Notes under the pieces: model-generated
Seen by the model: only the letters and a program-made list of their open reading frames with translations
Told to the model about the DNA's origin: nothing
The model's database searches: none
Part shown: piece by piece, positions 1 through 13,551 of the stretch
How positions within the stretch are numbered: the first letter of the stretch is position 1
Layout: each line of letters begins with the position of its first letter
Position numbers and translations under genes: made by a program
Assembly: GCA_023333565.1 (NCBI GenBank)
Contig: JAJKFH010002581.1
Span: 1,302,001-1,366,000 of the forward strand
Origin: Puffinus mauretanicus
Taxonomy: Eukaryota; Chordata; Aves; Procellariiformes; Procellariidae
Length of the DNA stretch: 64,000 bases
Direction: 5' to 3'

Positions 1-1290
1 TATTGTAGCATCCACTTCATTTCATTATGCAGACAGGCCACAAAGAATAATTCCTTGAATTTAATCCCAACTCCTGCAAAACTAACATACCCTGAGAGCA
101 CCAGAGAAATAGTCTCAGGAGACAAATAATTTTGTATTTAGATCTGCATTTAGATTATGTTCAGTAACTAATGAAAGGGGTCATTAACCGAAGAAACAAA
201 GATATTGATTAGTTACTTATTTAATCTACACCCTTTGTTCTGTGCCCAGAAGATGATTGTAGTCCTGGGGATGGGGGGAGTTTGCCATCATATTATGAAA
301 GTTGATACATTAATACATTTGTATAGGGACTAAATTAATGCTCCATGGCAAACTAAGTCTCATACCATTCTTACCTTCTGAATATTTCATTTTGCAACTT
401 AACCTTCCTCTTAATGTAACAAATATGTGAATTTTCCTGCATGCACATATTACATATAAGCGTATATAGGCACAAAATAAGGTTGATGGTGCTACAAAAA
501 GGTTTATGGTGTCTTAAAAAACAACCACAGTCATTGGTATTTTATTTTTGCACATCTGTTCTTTAAACTGTAAACCAGATATAACAGATAATTGCCCTAA
601 ACTAATTTGATTATATAGTCTCATGCTGTCAAGCCTGTGCATAGAAGATATGAAACTAAATTAGACAGCTCATTATGATTGTTTCTTCTGGAATCCACTG
701 GAGTTTCATTTTCAGGTTTTCTGTTCTTCTTTAAGGAGGTAATTAATTTCCTTCAAAGAAGGTGGTTTGACAAAAATAACCTGTAACCAAACTCAAAACT
801 AAAGGTGTTTTTACAGATGCCAAATTACTTTCTTCATTGTGGCTATTAAAGGGGAGATAAATAATTAATGATCCAATTACTAGTTTACAGAGGCTTTTAT
901 TGCAGTGTCAAGGTGATTAAAAACCCTCTCACACTGATTTTTTTGCTGCCACTCCAGCTTACTGAATCAGCAGATGCACTGCGTGTTTCTAGACTGTTTA
1001 TGGCATGTGTGCTGCCAGGGCTGGATGATACTTTTTATTTACTGCTGTGATTAAGCTCTTGTTTCTTAAATCAAATAATTTTAACAGTGAAGTGACCCTA
1101 TGTTGTGTCTGCTGCAGTTTAGAAATCAGTTTTGAGAAGATAGCAGGTTGAATTAGTTAAAAATTACACTTGTTTAGACAATCAGAAAGGTTGTAATTAG
1201 TATTCCACATGTGAAATGTTAGATCAGCTTTAAAGAAAAAAGCTGCTATGATTTGTGTTGAAATGCTGTATTTCCTTGTTACAAAGGAAA

Positions 1291-1358
1291 TGGTTGGACT
1301 CGATGATCTTAGAGGTCTTTTCCAACCTTAATGATTCTATGATTCTATGATTCTATGA
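1291..1358 (+). repeat. CR1 LINE 3' tail fragment
   Basis: The text reads TGGTTGGACTCGATGATCTT, then AGAGGTC and TTCCAACCTTA, and ends in three tandem ATTCTATG-type octamers. This is the characteristic 3' end of avian CR1 elements in sense orientation. Only about 70 bp remain, so it is a severely 5'-truncated copy with no coding capacity. Confidence 0.9.
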
Positions 1359-4300
1359 AATAGTTTAATCTTAAACTGGTGACGTATACCACAGTAGTTG
1401 TATTTCCCTCTTGATTGTTAGGTAGAATTTTAAAATTTGCCTATGTCTTCCTGCATAATGCAAACTGAGAACTACAGACAAGAAAATAAGTCATCTTAAC
1501 TCCTGAGTGGGGGTTTGCTATTCAAAATGCCTAGGTGTTCAAGTATGTAATACAGAAGATTTTGGTTTTAAGGTTATTTTTATTTCTATTCTAAAATTTA
1601 GAGTCCTTTTCTGTGCCCACTGAGAGCCTATAATAAATTATTGGGAATACTGTGTTCAAAAATATGGACTGGACCTTTTTTGCCTTACCCCTTCCCTCCA
1701 GCTGTCCTTATAGGATAACAGCTATGTACAAGGGTAAAAGTGGAGGATATTTTTTCCATCCAAACAAAACCTAATAACTGAACAGAAAAAGGCAATGGTG
1801 AACTGGAACTTAGGTATTGGTTTGATTATTTTATAAGATTGTTTCACTTCAAAATTTTAAATATTTCTATTTTTAAATGATTTGTTATTATTATTTTTAT
1901 TTTTATTGTATTATTCTATTACATACACAGATACATTATTTGTTCATTGGTTATCTCATAGTGAAAATCACACGATGAGTTTTTCTTAATATCACTTTTT
2001 GCAAGCAAGATGTCAGTGATCATGACTGGAAGTAGTGGAGAGAAAGGAAAAAGATGTGATCAATGAAACAACTGGCTGATCCTCAATCATAATATATGGG
2101 AGGCTGTTGGGCTGATGATGGAAATTGATTCTCGATAATGATGTGACTATGATAGGAGGCATCTCTATGTTAGTAGTGTCTCCTTTTATTAGGATTATCT
2201 CTATGTGACTTTAGGGATAAACGTACAGAAAGCTATTATGAATTAATATATTTATGTTTCTTTAAAACTAAGCTAAGAAGATTTTCCTTCCTGACGTTCA
2301 CTATTTCAGATTTATTTATGGCTGATTGTTCTCTTGATGAAATTAATACAGCTTTGTCATGAGTACAACTGACATGCTAAGTTTATGTTCTTGTTTGTGA
2401 ATTTGACATCACATCTCATAAAGAATCCATTCCCTTGCTGTCTTTCATAGTTTCCTGTTGTCTTCACTTTGTAAATTTGACGCTTACTTAGTAATTGAGA
2501 TATACTGATTCAAAGTAGCTTACGGTTATTTTCTGTAATAATTAGTGTTGACATCAAAGCACTAAAGCTTGAAAGTAAATAAGTAGACAATAAAAGGGGT
2601 TAGTTTTTCTGTATTTTTTTTCTGCTGCAATAAGTATTAGAAGGATCTATGCATATGTACACATGTTGAGAAAATAAATACATATTTTTATTATTTGCAT
2701 TGTCTTCAGCTGTTCTAGTAGCCTTAAATGTATTATTTGAAGAAAACAGTGGTATAGACTCCCTGTCAGCAGATGCCCATTTCTAAAAGAAGTTAAAAGG
2801 CACCTGGTTAAATGCTGCCTCTCAAAGGTAGACAGCTCACATGTCTGTCCAAAATGTCCAAATAGAAATAGGTTCACATTTAGTATTTAGTGGATGTGCA
2901 GTAAAGCCTATGCCCCTGAGACTTCCAGGTGCCAGGCAGCCTTTTTGGAGCTACTGTGACAGTCATTTTGCCAAAGTCACAACTTCAGGATGTAAAAAGA
3001 GTGTATATCTGTGGAAAGCTGAATATAGGCTAAGCCAGCACAAAGTGAATTGCATAAATAAATACATCTACTAATGCTAAATAGAGTTTTCCTGAGGTTA
3101 CTTATTTCTTCAGTTTAACCAAGCCTCGTTTGGTGAGTGTAAATAAAATGGTAATGCAAAGAAAAATCTAATGGAAATAGATATCACGAGCACACAAGAC
3201 CCAAACCTGTTTCTTAAACATTGCAGCTGTTTCTCACAAATTTTCATAGTACTCCAATTATGAACTGAGTTCTCTTCCAGGTTGCTATAAAGCTCATTTC
3301 CAACTGGCTTGGCAGGTTTTGCTGTTGCCTTGCTGTTGGCAGCAAGACCATCGAATTTGCCTGGACTATTTTCAAAGTCTGAGGAAAGAATTTGTTGTGC
3401 ATGTGCAGATCAGTTCACAGTTGTGCAGCAGCTCCAACACATCATAGAACCGTTGGATCTTCTGTGCTTGTATGACAGAACTATGCTTCCTTAGCAGTCA
3501 TTTTCCAAGGTGACTCATTTTTCTGAGCCAGCGATTTGGGAAACAGGGTTTTTTCTCACCTTCCAGACACCAGTTAATTTCTATGTGCATTATATCCAAG
3601 AGCTTGTTAACTTTCAGTAGACTAGTCTGTGAAGAGAGGTAGGCTTATTTGGGACACCTACCTACTTTTAATTTATGAGAATATCATCACAGTGTTACAG
3701 AGGACTGAGCTGCTGAAACAAAGGCCAGATATGGGATTCTTTAATGGTATTAGTAGGTTTTATTTTCCCCTGCATTACTAATAGTGCTTGTTTCCTCTTT
3801 AAATGGGTCCCTTGTTCAGGTATAGTCAGGCTGGTATTGCTGATACTGGTTCCAAGACTGATACAGTGAAGAACTTGCAATGAAGCCATCAGTTGGAACC
3901 CTAGGGTGGAGGGATGCATAGTAATGACAGATAAACAAGGAAGGTGTTTTTAGGTCAGCTCATGAACATATGTATGGTCTTTGCAGATGTGAATAGGGAA
4001 GAAAAAGGAAGAAGGCATATCTTGTAAGAAGGGATTGAAAATTTAAACTATTTATAATAATAATTGAAAAGTAGTAAATTGCTTTTGTTTACTTACTACT
4101 GGATATGATCCAGAAATACTGTCTTTTCTGTGCTTTCCAAAGCATGTTTTCCTCTGTATTCTGCTGAAGGAATCTCCTTTTCCAGGCATAGCCTCAAAAC
4201 TTCCTACAGAGAGAATAGAAGCGAAGGAAGAAGTGGAGAAGTGAAAAGGCCAGAAGCAGGGTCAAAAGTGTAATTTGGAGGAAATATCTTCCTAAGACGA

Positions 4301-4740
4301 AGTCTTAAAGACAATAACACAAGAAAGAAATCCATAGGATATCATGCTTCATTAGTTCCAATTTTCCCAAATATAGAGTAGCAGGGAATGTACAACACGG
4401 GTGTGCAAATCTGAGAAACTTGAATATTAATATTAACCAACTGGCAGTGGTGGACTGGGTCTCCAGTATAAAATGTCTGGCTGTTTCCCATGACTTCTTA
4501 ACAGTACCGGTCCATTTTCTTGGTGGCCCAGAGTGTGAGTTTGTGTACTGGATCGCATGATACCAGCCATGGTATGACATACAGGAGCAAACTCCAGGTG
4601 TCATATGAGAGGTATGGCTGTAAGTGTATGAGGTCATCTAGTATGTGACACTGTGCTGAGACTGGAAGCATGTCTTCTGGTGGGAGTCTGGTGAGTGTGG
4701 ACTTCCATTAAGAAATTCTGGTATTTCTTTTCTCTTTTTC

Positions 4741-4763
4741 TTTTTTTTTTTTTTTTTTTTTTT
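4741..4763. repeat. Homopolymer T23
   Basis: This is an uninterrupted run of 23 T, preceded by the C-interrupted pyrimidine stretch TCTCTTTTTC. It could be the poly(A) tail of a minus-strand retroposed sequence. However, I recognise no source gene to the right of it and see no flanking duplication, so it is listed only as a simple repeat. Confidence 0.9.
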
Positions 4764-7700
4764 AGCTCCAACCCACTGGTTTTAATGTGCAGTAGCTTTC
4801 TACAGGAAGTAGACAATTTATCATACAAATGTATTTGCCATATTGATATGCTTTCTTTCAATTTATTCCAAGGAAAGACATTTATCAAAATATATTTGAC
4901 TAATAGACTAAGCCTAATTTTGTTTTAGAAAATGTAATTTTGAAGAAAGTCTTTCTTGTAATTTAAATCCTTCCAGCAAAACATACTTAAGAAAATACTT
5001 CCAATAAGTATTCTTCTATCAACAGTGATGCTAAGTCTCAGTTTCAGAACGAGAGCCAGAACAAAATAGTCATGCTGAAACGCTTTCAACCTTCACATTG
5101 GATAATTCTTTCCTTTAAGAGTTATATCCTTTCTGTTGGGCAGTACAAGTAGCAGTTGGAAACAAGGCTACATATTGTTTGAGGGTAAAGGAGGGTCTTC
5201 AATTTTAATAACATTGTTCCCCAAACAGTATCACTTTTTTAAAAAAAAAAAAAAAGAAATCAAGAGATTTTAAAATTCTTAATGACTGACCCATGTAGAC
5301 CAAAGAAGTTTCTTTGGTGGCAGTCTCTCTAGTCAATGCCCTAATGTCCTCATGCTCTTCATGTCATCATTCTTGCCACACGAGTATGCATTGTTATGTG
5401 CCCTCCCCTCCCCCAATTTATTCTCTCACTTGCCTTGTGGGATGCAGCACTCTGCTGTTGAGGATCTTCTTCCAACTGTGTAGCTTCTCTTTTACATTTT
5501 TCTTTCTTGGCCATAAGAACTTCAGGTGTTAATGGATGTTCACGATTAACAAGGACAGTTATGCAGGGTCACACAAAATCACTCTTAGACCCTTTATCAC
5601 ATGTAGTGGTCCTATAAATCTGTAGATCCATATATCAGAGCTGGGATTCCATCTGACTAAATGTAAACATCCACAAACTAGACATCTACACCCAAGCTAA
5701 TAATCTTGGCTTCTTTTACAGTCATTGAAGAAAAAAAGAGAAAAAGATAATTCTTGAGTACAATTCATGTCAGCCTTAAAGTGGGTGTATAAAACAAGTC
5801 AGATGAATGGACCCAAGAGTAACCGGTTCAGATATAGAAATCTAAAACTACCTGAGATGAATTTTGTGTATCTCTATTTTTCAGCTGAGGGACACTTTCT
5901 TACTTATTACAACACCTGCTAGTATTCTAAGCTCCAAATCAAAAGTTTCTGTTGAATTGTGCAGAGTGATTTTCTTTTTAGTGCTCATGACTGTCAAATT
6001 CCTGTCATGTGCAGAAGTTTGATTGCACTACTTAATCTTTGACTTCTCTTAAGAACTGCAGCATTGAATGTCACAAGTGGGTCAAGGTCTGCTTTTTAGG
6101 ATATTTGACAAAAGATCCCCTAGATCTTTTGCATTTATTTATCTGGTTGCCCGAGACTTCCCAGATCCTACAAGTAAGGTTCTTGAGGCCTTTAAGTACG
6201 GGTCTTAGCATAGGTGTCACTGATTTGCATTGTCAGGGCTAAGTGCAAACATCAGAGTGTGGTCCACAGCTTCCTTATCACTAATGAAGACTGATAAATT
6301 TTTCTCCTGAGATTACTGCGTTTCTCTGTATTTCACATATTAGAAGTCAAGACTGTACTTCATATCTTTTACATAAAGAGCAGCTTCTCTTTTGTTTTGG
6401 TAGGACCACATCCTTCAGATATTTTCCTAGTCTGTTCCATGTCGAAAGCTGACAAATCCAGAGGAATAATTATTTTCAAACAAGAAATATTGAAATGCAT
6501 GGTAGGAAGTTTCAAAGCCTGCAAGAAGAAGCTTCCTTTTGTCATCAGTACTCAAACTGCATTAGTGACTCTGCTGAAAAATATTTCTGTGCTTTACGTG
6601 TGCCAGGCGACTTTGCATTTGTTCCTGCACCGAATGCTAACATGTTCCTGAAGTGTCCAGAGCTGACAAAGCAATTGTTTAAGCACTTATATAATCACCT
6701 CCAGGCAATTCTGGCTTGTAGCTCCTCTTTGGAGTCACCCATGGTGTAGCAGTCTAGATGAATAGTATTGCAAACACAGAAAGGAACTTGCTTAAATGAG
6801 AGTTCTTCAGTAGCTGTAGTCCACTTTCCACTTCTCTCCAGAGTTGTTCTGGTATAGAGCTTCACTGTAAACCTTGCAGTTAAGAGGCGGATCAAGTGAC
6901 ATGGGATGTGCTGTGCTCACTGTAGCCTTAGGCTGAAAATCAGCTTGGAGGGGGAATATACTCACTCAATTGCAAGGCTAAATCATTTGTACTTTTGAGT
7001 AATGACACATGCACAATCATTGGCTCCTGTAGTCAGTATGTGGTATGTATGCATTATGCACTATGTAGTCAGGTAGACTCCACATTTTGAAGAATTTAAA
7101 GTTATATGACCTGTCCTTTTTGGCAGTGAGATTTGAATTTGAGGAAACATGTTTTGTTTTGCTTGGTTCAAAACAAGGTCATGTTTTTAATTTACCAAGG
7201 GAAGAACTTTCCAGTTTAGATAGGTCCTTGTTTAGATAGGAAGCGTGTGGGTCATCCATATATCCTATGTGAAGGTTCTGGGCACCTTAGAGCATCACAA
7301 ATTACTCTGCATGTGCAGAATGGCCAATTAAGTTGAGCGTCTTATGTCTAAACTGTTTGGAAGATAAATGGTTTTGGATTTGACCACGAACTTGGACACC
7401 ACTCAAGAGAGAGTAGATACATACTGTGTAGGTTAGATTCACATTACTTAATGCATTTTAAAAGATACTTAAGTAAGTACTGTATTTCTGGGTGGGAAAA
7501 CTGTTCTAAGCAGCAAAAAATACATAATTAAACATTAAAATATAAGGAGAATGGAAACTGGATGGAATTCTTTCAAATATACACTGTCATTCAAGGTTCC
7601 CATCACTATGAGAAGTTCCCATTGCTGCGGGTTCCTGGGTGGAGAAGAAGAAAAGCTTTTTCTCTGCCTATTTGGTTTTGGTTAAAGAAAATGAGCAAAA

Positions 7701-9838
7701 CATACTAAACATCAGTAAGCTTACAAAGGCTTCAGCTTAACACCATTTATACAGAAAAGCTAGGTCACTGATGTGATTTTTCTCCCAGCCCGATTTGTCC
7801 ATGCAAGCTTTCTATATACACATAGAGCTCACCAACATTAATAAAAGCAGACCTCACATATGTCCTTTCTTGTATCCAACTGCACTCCTGAACTCATGAG
7901 GCATCTGAATGCTGTTATAATGACATTAGCTAAGATAGTATCTTGCTTAGTAATATATTACTTCCTTTTTCCATGAAAGATGGCTTTGATGTTATAGCTT
8001 ATATAATTCATCAACAAGGTGACATTTTTTTCCTGAGTCATTTCTGCTGCACACCCTAAATGCACATATTCTCAATAATAAAGCATCTGCTATTGTGGAA
8101 GAGAAATATCTAAAAGACCAGCAAGTGCGTTCTCTGGTAGTCAGAATCAAAACTACAGAGTCTTTGTTACAGAAAGATTATGGTTTAACAATTTTTCTTG
8201 TAAGGACACAAAGAACTGTGTGTCTTACATGTATTACTTTTAACTTTACAAGATTTCACAAATCATTTACCCAGTCAAGATTTTAATATTTGTAGAACTT
8301 GCACTGAAAAATTTATGTCCAGTGATTTTATCAAGTCATTCGTTGTACCTCAAAAAAGTGTGGGTGTACTAAACAATACATGTCATAGAAATGTAATATG
8401 CTACGGGGCTTCCAGAGTGTCATGCTGAGTATATTCTTATAAGTTTAAATATTTTATTATTAACAGTTTGATTGTATTTAATTAACTTCTATAGTGTTTA
8501 GACCTGTCATTTAGATGACTTAATGAAGAGTTAAGGGCAAAATCTAGATAACCTACAAGGGCTTTATAATTTCTAATTTCTATGACAATTTTTTTGAAAC
8601 ATATGTAGCTACATATTTTAACGGAAAAAAGAATACAGATATGAACAGAACAGTCTATGGGTGGAGCTGTTGCTTATATTCTTATCATTTTAATTTTAAA
8701 ATAATTGGTATTTACTGTAAGGTGTAACTAAATTAAAAAGAAGGTCAGCTTTCTACATCTTGACTGAAACGGAGAGGGGAAAATAATAGAGCAAGAAGTG
8801 TGAGTGCTTTAATCTGGCAACAGGCTCAACTTTGCATGTGTTCCTCCGCCAGGTTTAGGTTCAGGGCTTACCACTTGATAAAGAGTAACTGTTGCTGAAA
8901 AATAACTGGATCTTTTACAATGTAAGTAATTTCTATGTGCTAATGCCTCAGGTATGCTGGGCTAAATGTGTCTAATCTTGGACACATAAAGTATGTGGAT
9001 GCACCATATAGTAATACAGGGGTGAGAGGAGTCTTGGAAACCTTTTTTAGTAAGCAGAAATCAGTTACACCAGCAGATGAGCCTGGGACCTATGTTTAAA
9101 GACTTGAACACAGAAACTGATCCAAAGATCCTTTTAGTCTCCATTACCACTGCTAAGCTAAAGAATGAAAAAGAGAATATACAATACCCCTGTTCAAATG
9201 ACATATTAAGAAATATTTGGTATTTCTAATTGTATAAAATAAATCCAGTCGACTTGCCTTTCATGAGACCTTGAAGAGTCCTGGGTTCTCTCTGCGATAA
9301 CTTTGGTATTTTCTTGGATATGTAAACAAATAGTTGAGGCTGTGTCAAAATAGTAATTTAGAGTGGTAGGATCCTCCTGATGAAAAGATGATGGCCATCT
9401 GAATGAATTACTGAGACCTCATTTATAAGAAGTAGAGGAGAAATAAGACATTTTGGGTATGATGAAGGTATGATTTATTTCACTTGGAAGTACACATCTA
9501 AAACAGGTCAAATGAACCACATCTTAAATAGTTCTGTTTCCCTTCACTGATTGTAAAAGGAACATAGGCTGATTAATTCTGACGTACAGATCTGTATAAT
9601 AAATATCCAAAGTTTGGGTAGAAGAATTAGAGGTCTCTAGATTCAATTATTTGAGAGTTGGCTCTAAAATTTCTCTAACAGGATGTATCTTAAGAGAATT
9701 TTTTTTCCCTGAAAGTAGAGAGAAATTGCAAGTTCTACAGTAGGAAAATAACCAATGTATTTTATTTTTACTGTATAATGGAAAGTTTTTTAAATTTTAA
9801 GTTATCACTCTCAAAAATTTATCACTCTCAATAACTTA

Positions 9839-9873
9839 AATAATATGTGATATCAATAATATCACATATTATT
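9839..9873. repeat. Perfect 15-bp inverted repeat with 5-nt loop
   Basis: The left arm AATAATATGTGATAT (9839-9853) is exactly complementary to ATATCACATATTATT (9859-9873), with the loop CAATA between them. A direct repeat of TTATCACTCTCAA lies just upstream, at about 9803-9831. The stem is almost entirely A/T. There is no sign of a precursor-miRNA-like longer stem or of a transposon body. It is probably a chance or replication-generated palindrome in AT-rich intron. Confidence 0.85.
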
Positions 9874-10360
9874 GTATGCATTAATGTATGTAGATTGGTA
9901 TTTTGGATAGCTCTATTAAAAAAAAAAAAAGATCCAGAATTTCTTTCTCTAGCTGAAAGTCAGTGTGTATGTTTCAAGTGTGGATGTGCATATGCCAGAC
10001 TGCCAGAGCCCAACACTATTCCACATTTGGTCATATAAACACCTATAGGATGAACTTATATATGTACAGCCCATCTGTACTGTAAAATACAGTTACTGTA
10101 AAGATAATTTCTGTCTTTGAGTGTATGCCTATATGCACATATTGTGGACATGCAAGTAGCAAGTAGCAAGAAGATTGGACCCGTTCTTGGTGATTAGGTA
10201 ATACGCACATTTGCAGTGGGAATGTGTATATGGTTGTTGTGCTTTAACCCCAGCCGGCAACTAAGCCCCACACAGCCACTCGCTCACTCCCCCCCGGTGG
10301 GATGGGGGAGAGAATTGGAAGAGTAAAAGTGAGAAAACTCGTGGGTTGGGATAAAGACAG

Positions 10361-10366
10361 TTTAAT
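10361..10366 (-). terminator. ATTAAA polyadenylation signal of the solo LTR
   Basis: TTTAAT on the + strand reads ATTAAA on the LTR strand, about 185 nt downstream of the TATA box. This fits the R region of an LTR. It faces away from the RIMS2 sense strand, so it should not truncate RIMS2 transcripts. Confidence 0.5.
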
Positions 10367-10545
10367 AGGTAAAGCAAAAGCCGTGCACGCAAGCAAAGCA
10401 AAACAAGGAATTAATTCACTCCTTCCCATCGGCAGGCAGGTGTTCAGCCATCTCCAGGAAAGCAGGGCTCCATCACGCGTAGCGGTTACTTGGGAAAACA
10501 AACGCCATCACTCTGAACGTCCCCCCTTCCTTCTTATTCCTCCAG

Positions 10546-10554
10546 CTTTATATA
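10546..10554 (-). promoter_or_regulatory. TATA box of the solo LTR
   Basis: The minus-strand sequence TATATAAAG lies about 275 bp inside the LTR from its 5' end, with the ATTAAA signal downstream. That is the expected layout of a retroviral U3 promoter. Whether it is still active cannot be judged from sequence. If active it would transcribe antisense to RIMS2. Confidence 0.6.
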
Positions 10555-13551
10555 CTGAGCGTGACGTCATATGGTGTGGGATATCCCTTTGGTCCGTTGG
10601 GATCAGCTGTCCCAGACGTGTCCCCTCCCAGCTTCTTGTGCACCCCCAGCCTACTTGCTGGTGGGGTGGCGTGAGAAGCAGAAAAAGCCTTGACTCTGTG
10701 TCAGCACTGCTCAGCAGTAACGAAAACATCCCTGTGTTATCAACACTGTTTCCAGCACAAATCCAAAACATAACCTCATACTAGCTACTATGAAGAAAAT
10801 TAACTCTATCTCAGCCAAAACCAGCACAATGGTCAGTACATCTCAGGGGCCTCAAATTTTCAATAACTTATTTTCCTATTTTTAAGAAGTTATTTTCTAT
10901 GTAGACACACAAGTGAAAGTTCAGTTTGATAGGAATCCTTGCTCTTGACAAGCTCATAAAAAACTATATAATTGATATGGGAAAAGGCATGAATAGGAGG
11001 GTGGGCAAAGCCATGATGTGTTCCATAAAGTACAGGTAAAGTGCTATGTTCACTTTAGAACAGCAGGAACATAATAGCTATACTCCTGGATTCCTTTCTG
11101 GTGGCTTCTTTTGGATTACAAGTGATAGTCGAGATTGTTGCTGAGAATTTTAAAACCTTAAAAAATGGCCAGTTTGCAGTGGTAGATTCTTAATGCCTAA
11201 TAGTAGATATCTACATTTAAATTTAGTCATTTCAATGAAAATACACCATTTCTCAGAAATAGTCAGGAATTAAAATCAGTGAGAATGATCAGTTTTAACA
11301 GTTCTGCTTATAAAGTCCATTTTATTTCAGTGCTCTGCTCCTAGAATTAGGTACCAGATTATAGGGAACCAAAGTATCACTTTTTTATTCAGACTTTGGT
11401 TTTGGATACAGCAGTTGTATTGATGGCACAGAAAATAACTGCTGGAAAAAAAACCAGTATAGGCTAAAGTGCTGAGAAGTCATCATTACTTAATGAGATG
11501 AGTTTTCCTCACTTAAGATCCATTTTCAAATATATTTTAAAACCAGGATTTGTAAAACAGGCAATATGTAGAACGGAACTCTTGTGATCTTCTGGATATC
11601 TCTAAATGTATATTTATGCAGTAAAGGCTAGATCTTCATGAGCTCACTGATGATTTCACTCAGTTCCTCTGAAGCAATGTCCTTGGAGACAGAGCACTGG
11701 AAATTCCATGCCAGAAGTACCTTTTGCAAAATGTTATTATATTTCAGAAGAATATTTCTTTTCCCTTTAGCAGGATAGCCATACTTTTATCTGTAATATG
11801 GTCAAGATGTTAACTGTCATGAGAAAGCAGTTTTGGTTAGAATTTCCCATTTTAAAATGTTACCTTCCTTTCAAGAAACACAGTTAACACACTTGCAGCA
11901 GGCCCATTTATTACTTAGAAAATGTGAATGAATTAAAGCTTCAGAATAATTTCATGAGATCCCTTACCACTGTTTTTATGAAATCAGATGATATTTAATA
12001 TGCTACAATATTTCTGCAAAAGTTCTGTAAAGTTCAAAGTATCTTTTTGAAAATAAAACCTTTACATTCTCTACATTTCCTTCTTTAAAATGAAAATGAG
12101 GCTTCAATTTTTTTCCCAAATAGCATATGCAAGTCTATATATTAGGAGAAAACAGTGAAAGTGAAAAAAGTGAAAAAAGATCATATTTCTCATTGTACAT
12201 AATATCCCTCTGAGGAGACTATATTTTACTTTTCTAAAGCATGTATTAGCTTTTTGTAGCTTAGTTTTATGGGGCTGTATCTTCACATCCTCTCTGCAAA
12301 GTTTTCTAGACAAGTGTCAAGTCTATGATTGGACCTATTAGTTATATTTCACAAACTTATTGATGTCGTTTCAGAGGAATAGGTTGAGCAATATCAAAGC
12401 AGGATCTGAAATAATGGAAATAGAAAAATGTCGTTTGTGGTCTGTACTAAAAAGAGCAGAGCTACTTTGGTTTAGTGTTCCTTTGGTCATGAAATTCTAT
12501 AGAAAAGTCAACATTTTTTCCTGCATACGATAGTATCAAAATATTATGTAGCATGTAGTAACAAAATATTTTTCATGTAACATGTAGTAACAATGGTGAA
12601 AAGAAAAAGAGACACAAATGTAATAATGCAAAATGTGTGGGCATAATTTACAACTTAAACTACCTACATAAAAGAGAATGTTTTATTAAAATATGTGAGT
12701 CATTCTCCAGTTTTATGACAGCAGCATTAATTTAGACCTTTTCTTTAAAACTGTTTTTAAATCTTTCTTCCTACCATGTGTCTGCCATACAGGTTAAAGT
12801 CTGATTCTATAAAAAATATATATTTTGTCAAAACCCTACACATTTATTCCTAGTTGTGAGGTACCTGTACTTACTAGAATTCTTCCTAATATTTAACCAG
12901 TAGACATTTCTCTGTGAATTTCAAGCAAAATTAATAAGCTTTTTATTCTAAAAGTATTTTCTATATTTGTTTTTCTTACCAATCTATCATATTTAACAGA
13001 GCATTTAACCTTCCTTAAAACATCATCTATTGTACAGCTGAATATAGGGTACCATTGTTTTAAGTATTTTATTGAAGTGATTAGAATAAGTACTAGTTTG
13101 TATTAGAAAAGCAAAGAAATATGTTCCTTAAGAAAAAACTGTTTCTTCAGATTATAATAAAAATTCATTCATATTCAAATGCTTTCCTTTCTGAAAATTC
13201 TGTTAGGAATACAATACAATTTGCCTTTTCATTTAATCTACTGTAAGTAATTTTATAGGAACAGTTAAAAACTCTGAATTCCTCAGAAAAACTGCAGGAT
13301 GATGCTTTACACTGTACATAATTTTATCCACACATAGACACACACAAACGTACCTCCTTCCTCACTGTATTTCATATTCCATGTACTCTGTTGTTGGAGC
13401 CTTAACTTTTTCTTGGAAGCACTTTTCAAGTCTTGCTAGCAGAGGTTACGAATCAGATAGGATAATCAGAAGCCTTTACAATTTTACTGTATCTTTGTCT
13501 GTCCTTTCACCTTTCCTTTACTGCACTATCTTGTCTGTCTGATTCTCGCAG

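Larger units (their letters stand above)
10235..10828 (-). mobile_element. Solo LTR of an avian endogenous retrovirus (ERVL-like), with 5-bp TSD
   Basis: On the + strand the element begins TGTTGTGCTTTAACC and ends CCAAAACCAGCACA, giving the canonical TG...CA termini. It is flanked by an exact 5-bp direct repeat, ATGGT (10230-10234 and 10829-10833). Read on the minus strand, where it starts TGTGCTGGTTTTGGCTGAGA, it has a TATATAAAG box (10546-10554) and an ATTAAA polyadenylation signal (10361-10366) in the expected order for U3-R-U5. No internal retroviral sequence or second LTR is present, so this is a solo LTR left by recombination between two LTRs. A 5-bp duplication and this start sequence fit the ERVL-type LTRs common in bird genomes; the family name is from memory. 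The open frames inside it are incidental. It lies antisense to RIMS2 in an intron. Confidence 0.92.
1..13551 (+). other. RIMS2: RIMS2 intron (5' part of window), non-coding
   Basis: No exon could be supported in this stretch, and all long open frames look like chance. It is inferred to be intron because the first recognisable RIMS2 exon, at 13552, begins with a split codon that needs one nucleotide from an exon further upstream. It contains a short CR1 tail (1291-1358), a 23-T run (4741-4763), a 15-bp perfect inverted repeat (9839-9873) and a complete solo LTR (10235-10828). Everything else is unremarkable AT-rich sequence. A small non-conserved exon or an alternative promoter could have been missed. 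Confidence 0.7.

Noticed and set aside
2735..2830. Possible LINE-like segment (GGTATAGACTCCCTGTCAGC...AAAAGGCACCTGG)
   Set aside because: It faintly resembles the end of a CR1/L2 ORF2, but the match is too short and diverged to support from sequence alone.
4741..4763. T23 run as the tail of a processed pseudogene on the minus strand
   Set aside because: No recognisable gene sequence lies to its right and no target-site duplication was seen.
10302..10784. 160-codon open frame on + and 87-codon frame on -
   Set aside because: Both lie entirely inside the solo LTR, have no protein family resemblance, and run across its promoter and polyadenylation region.
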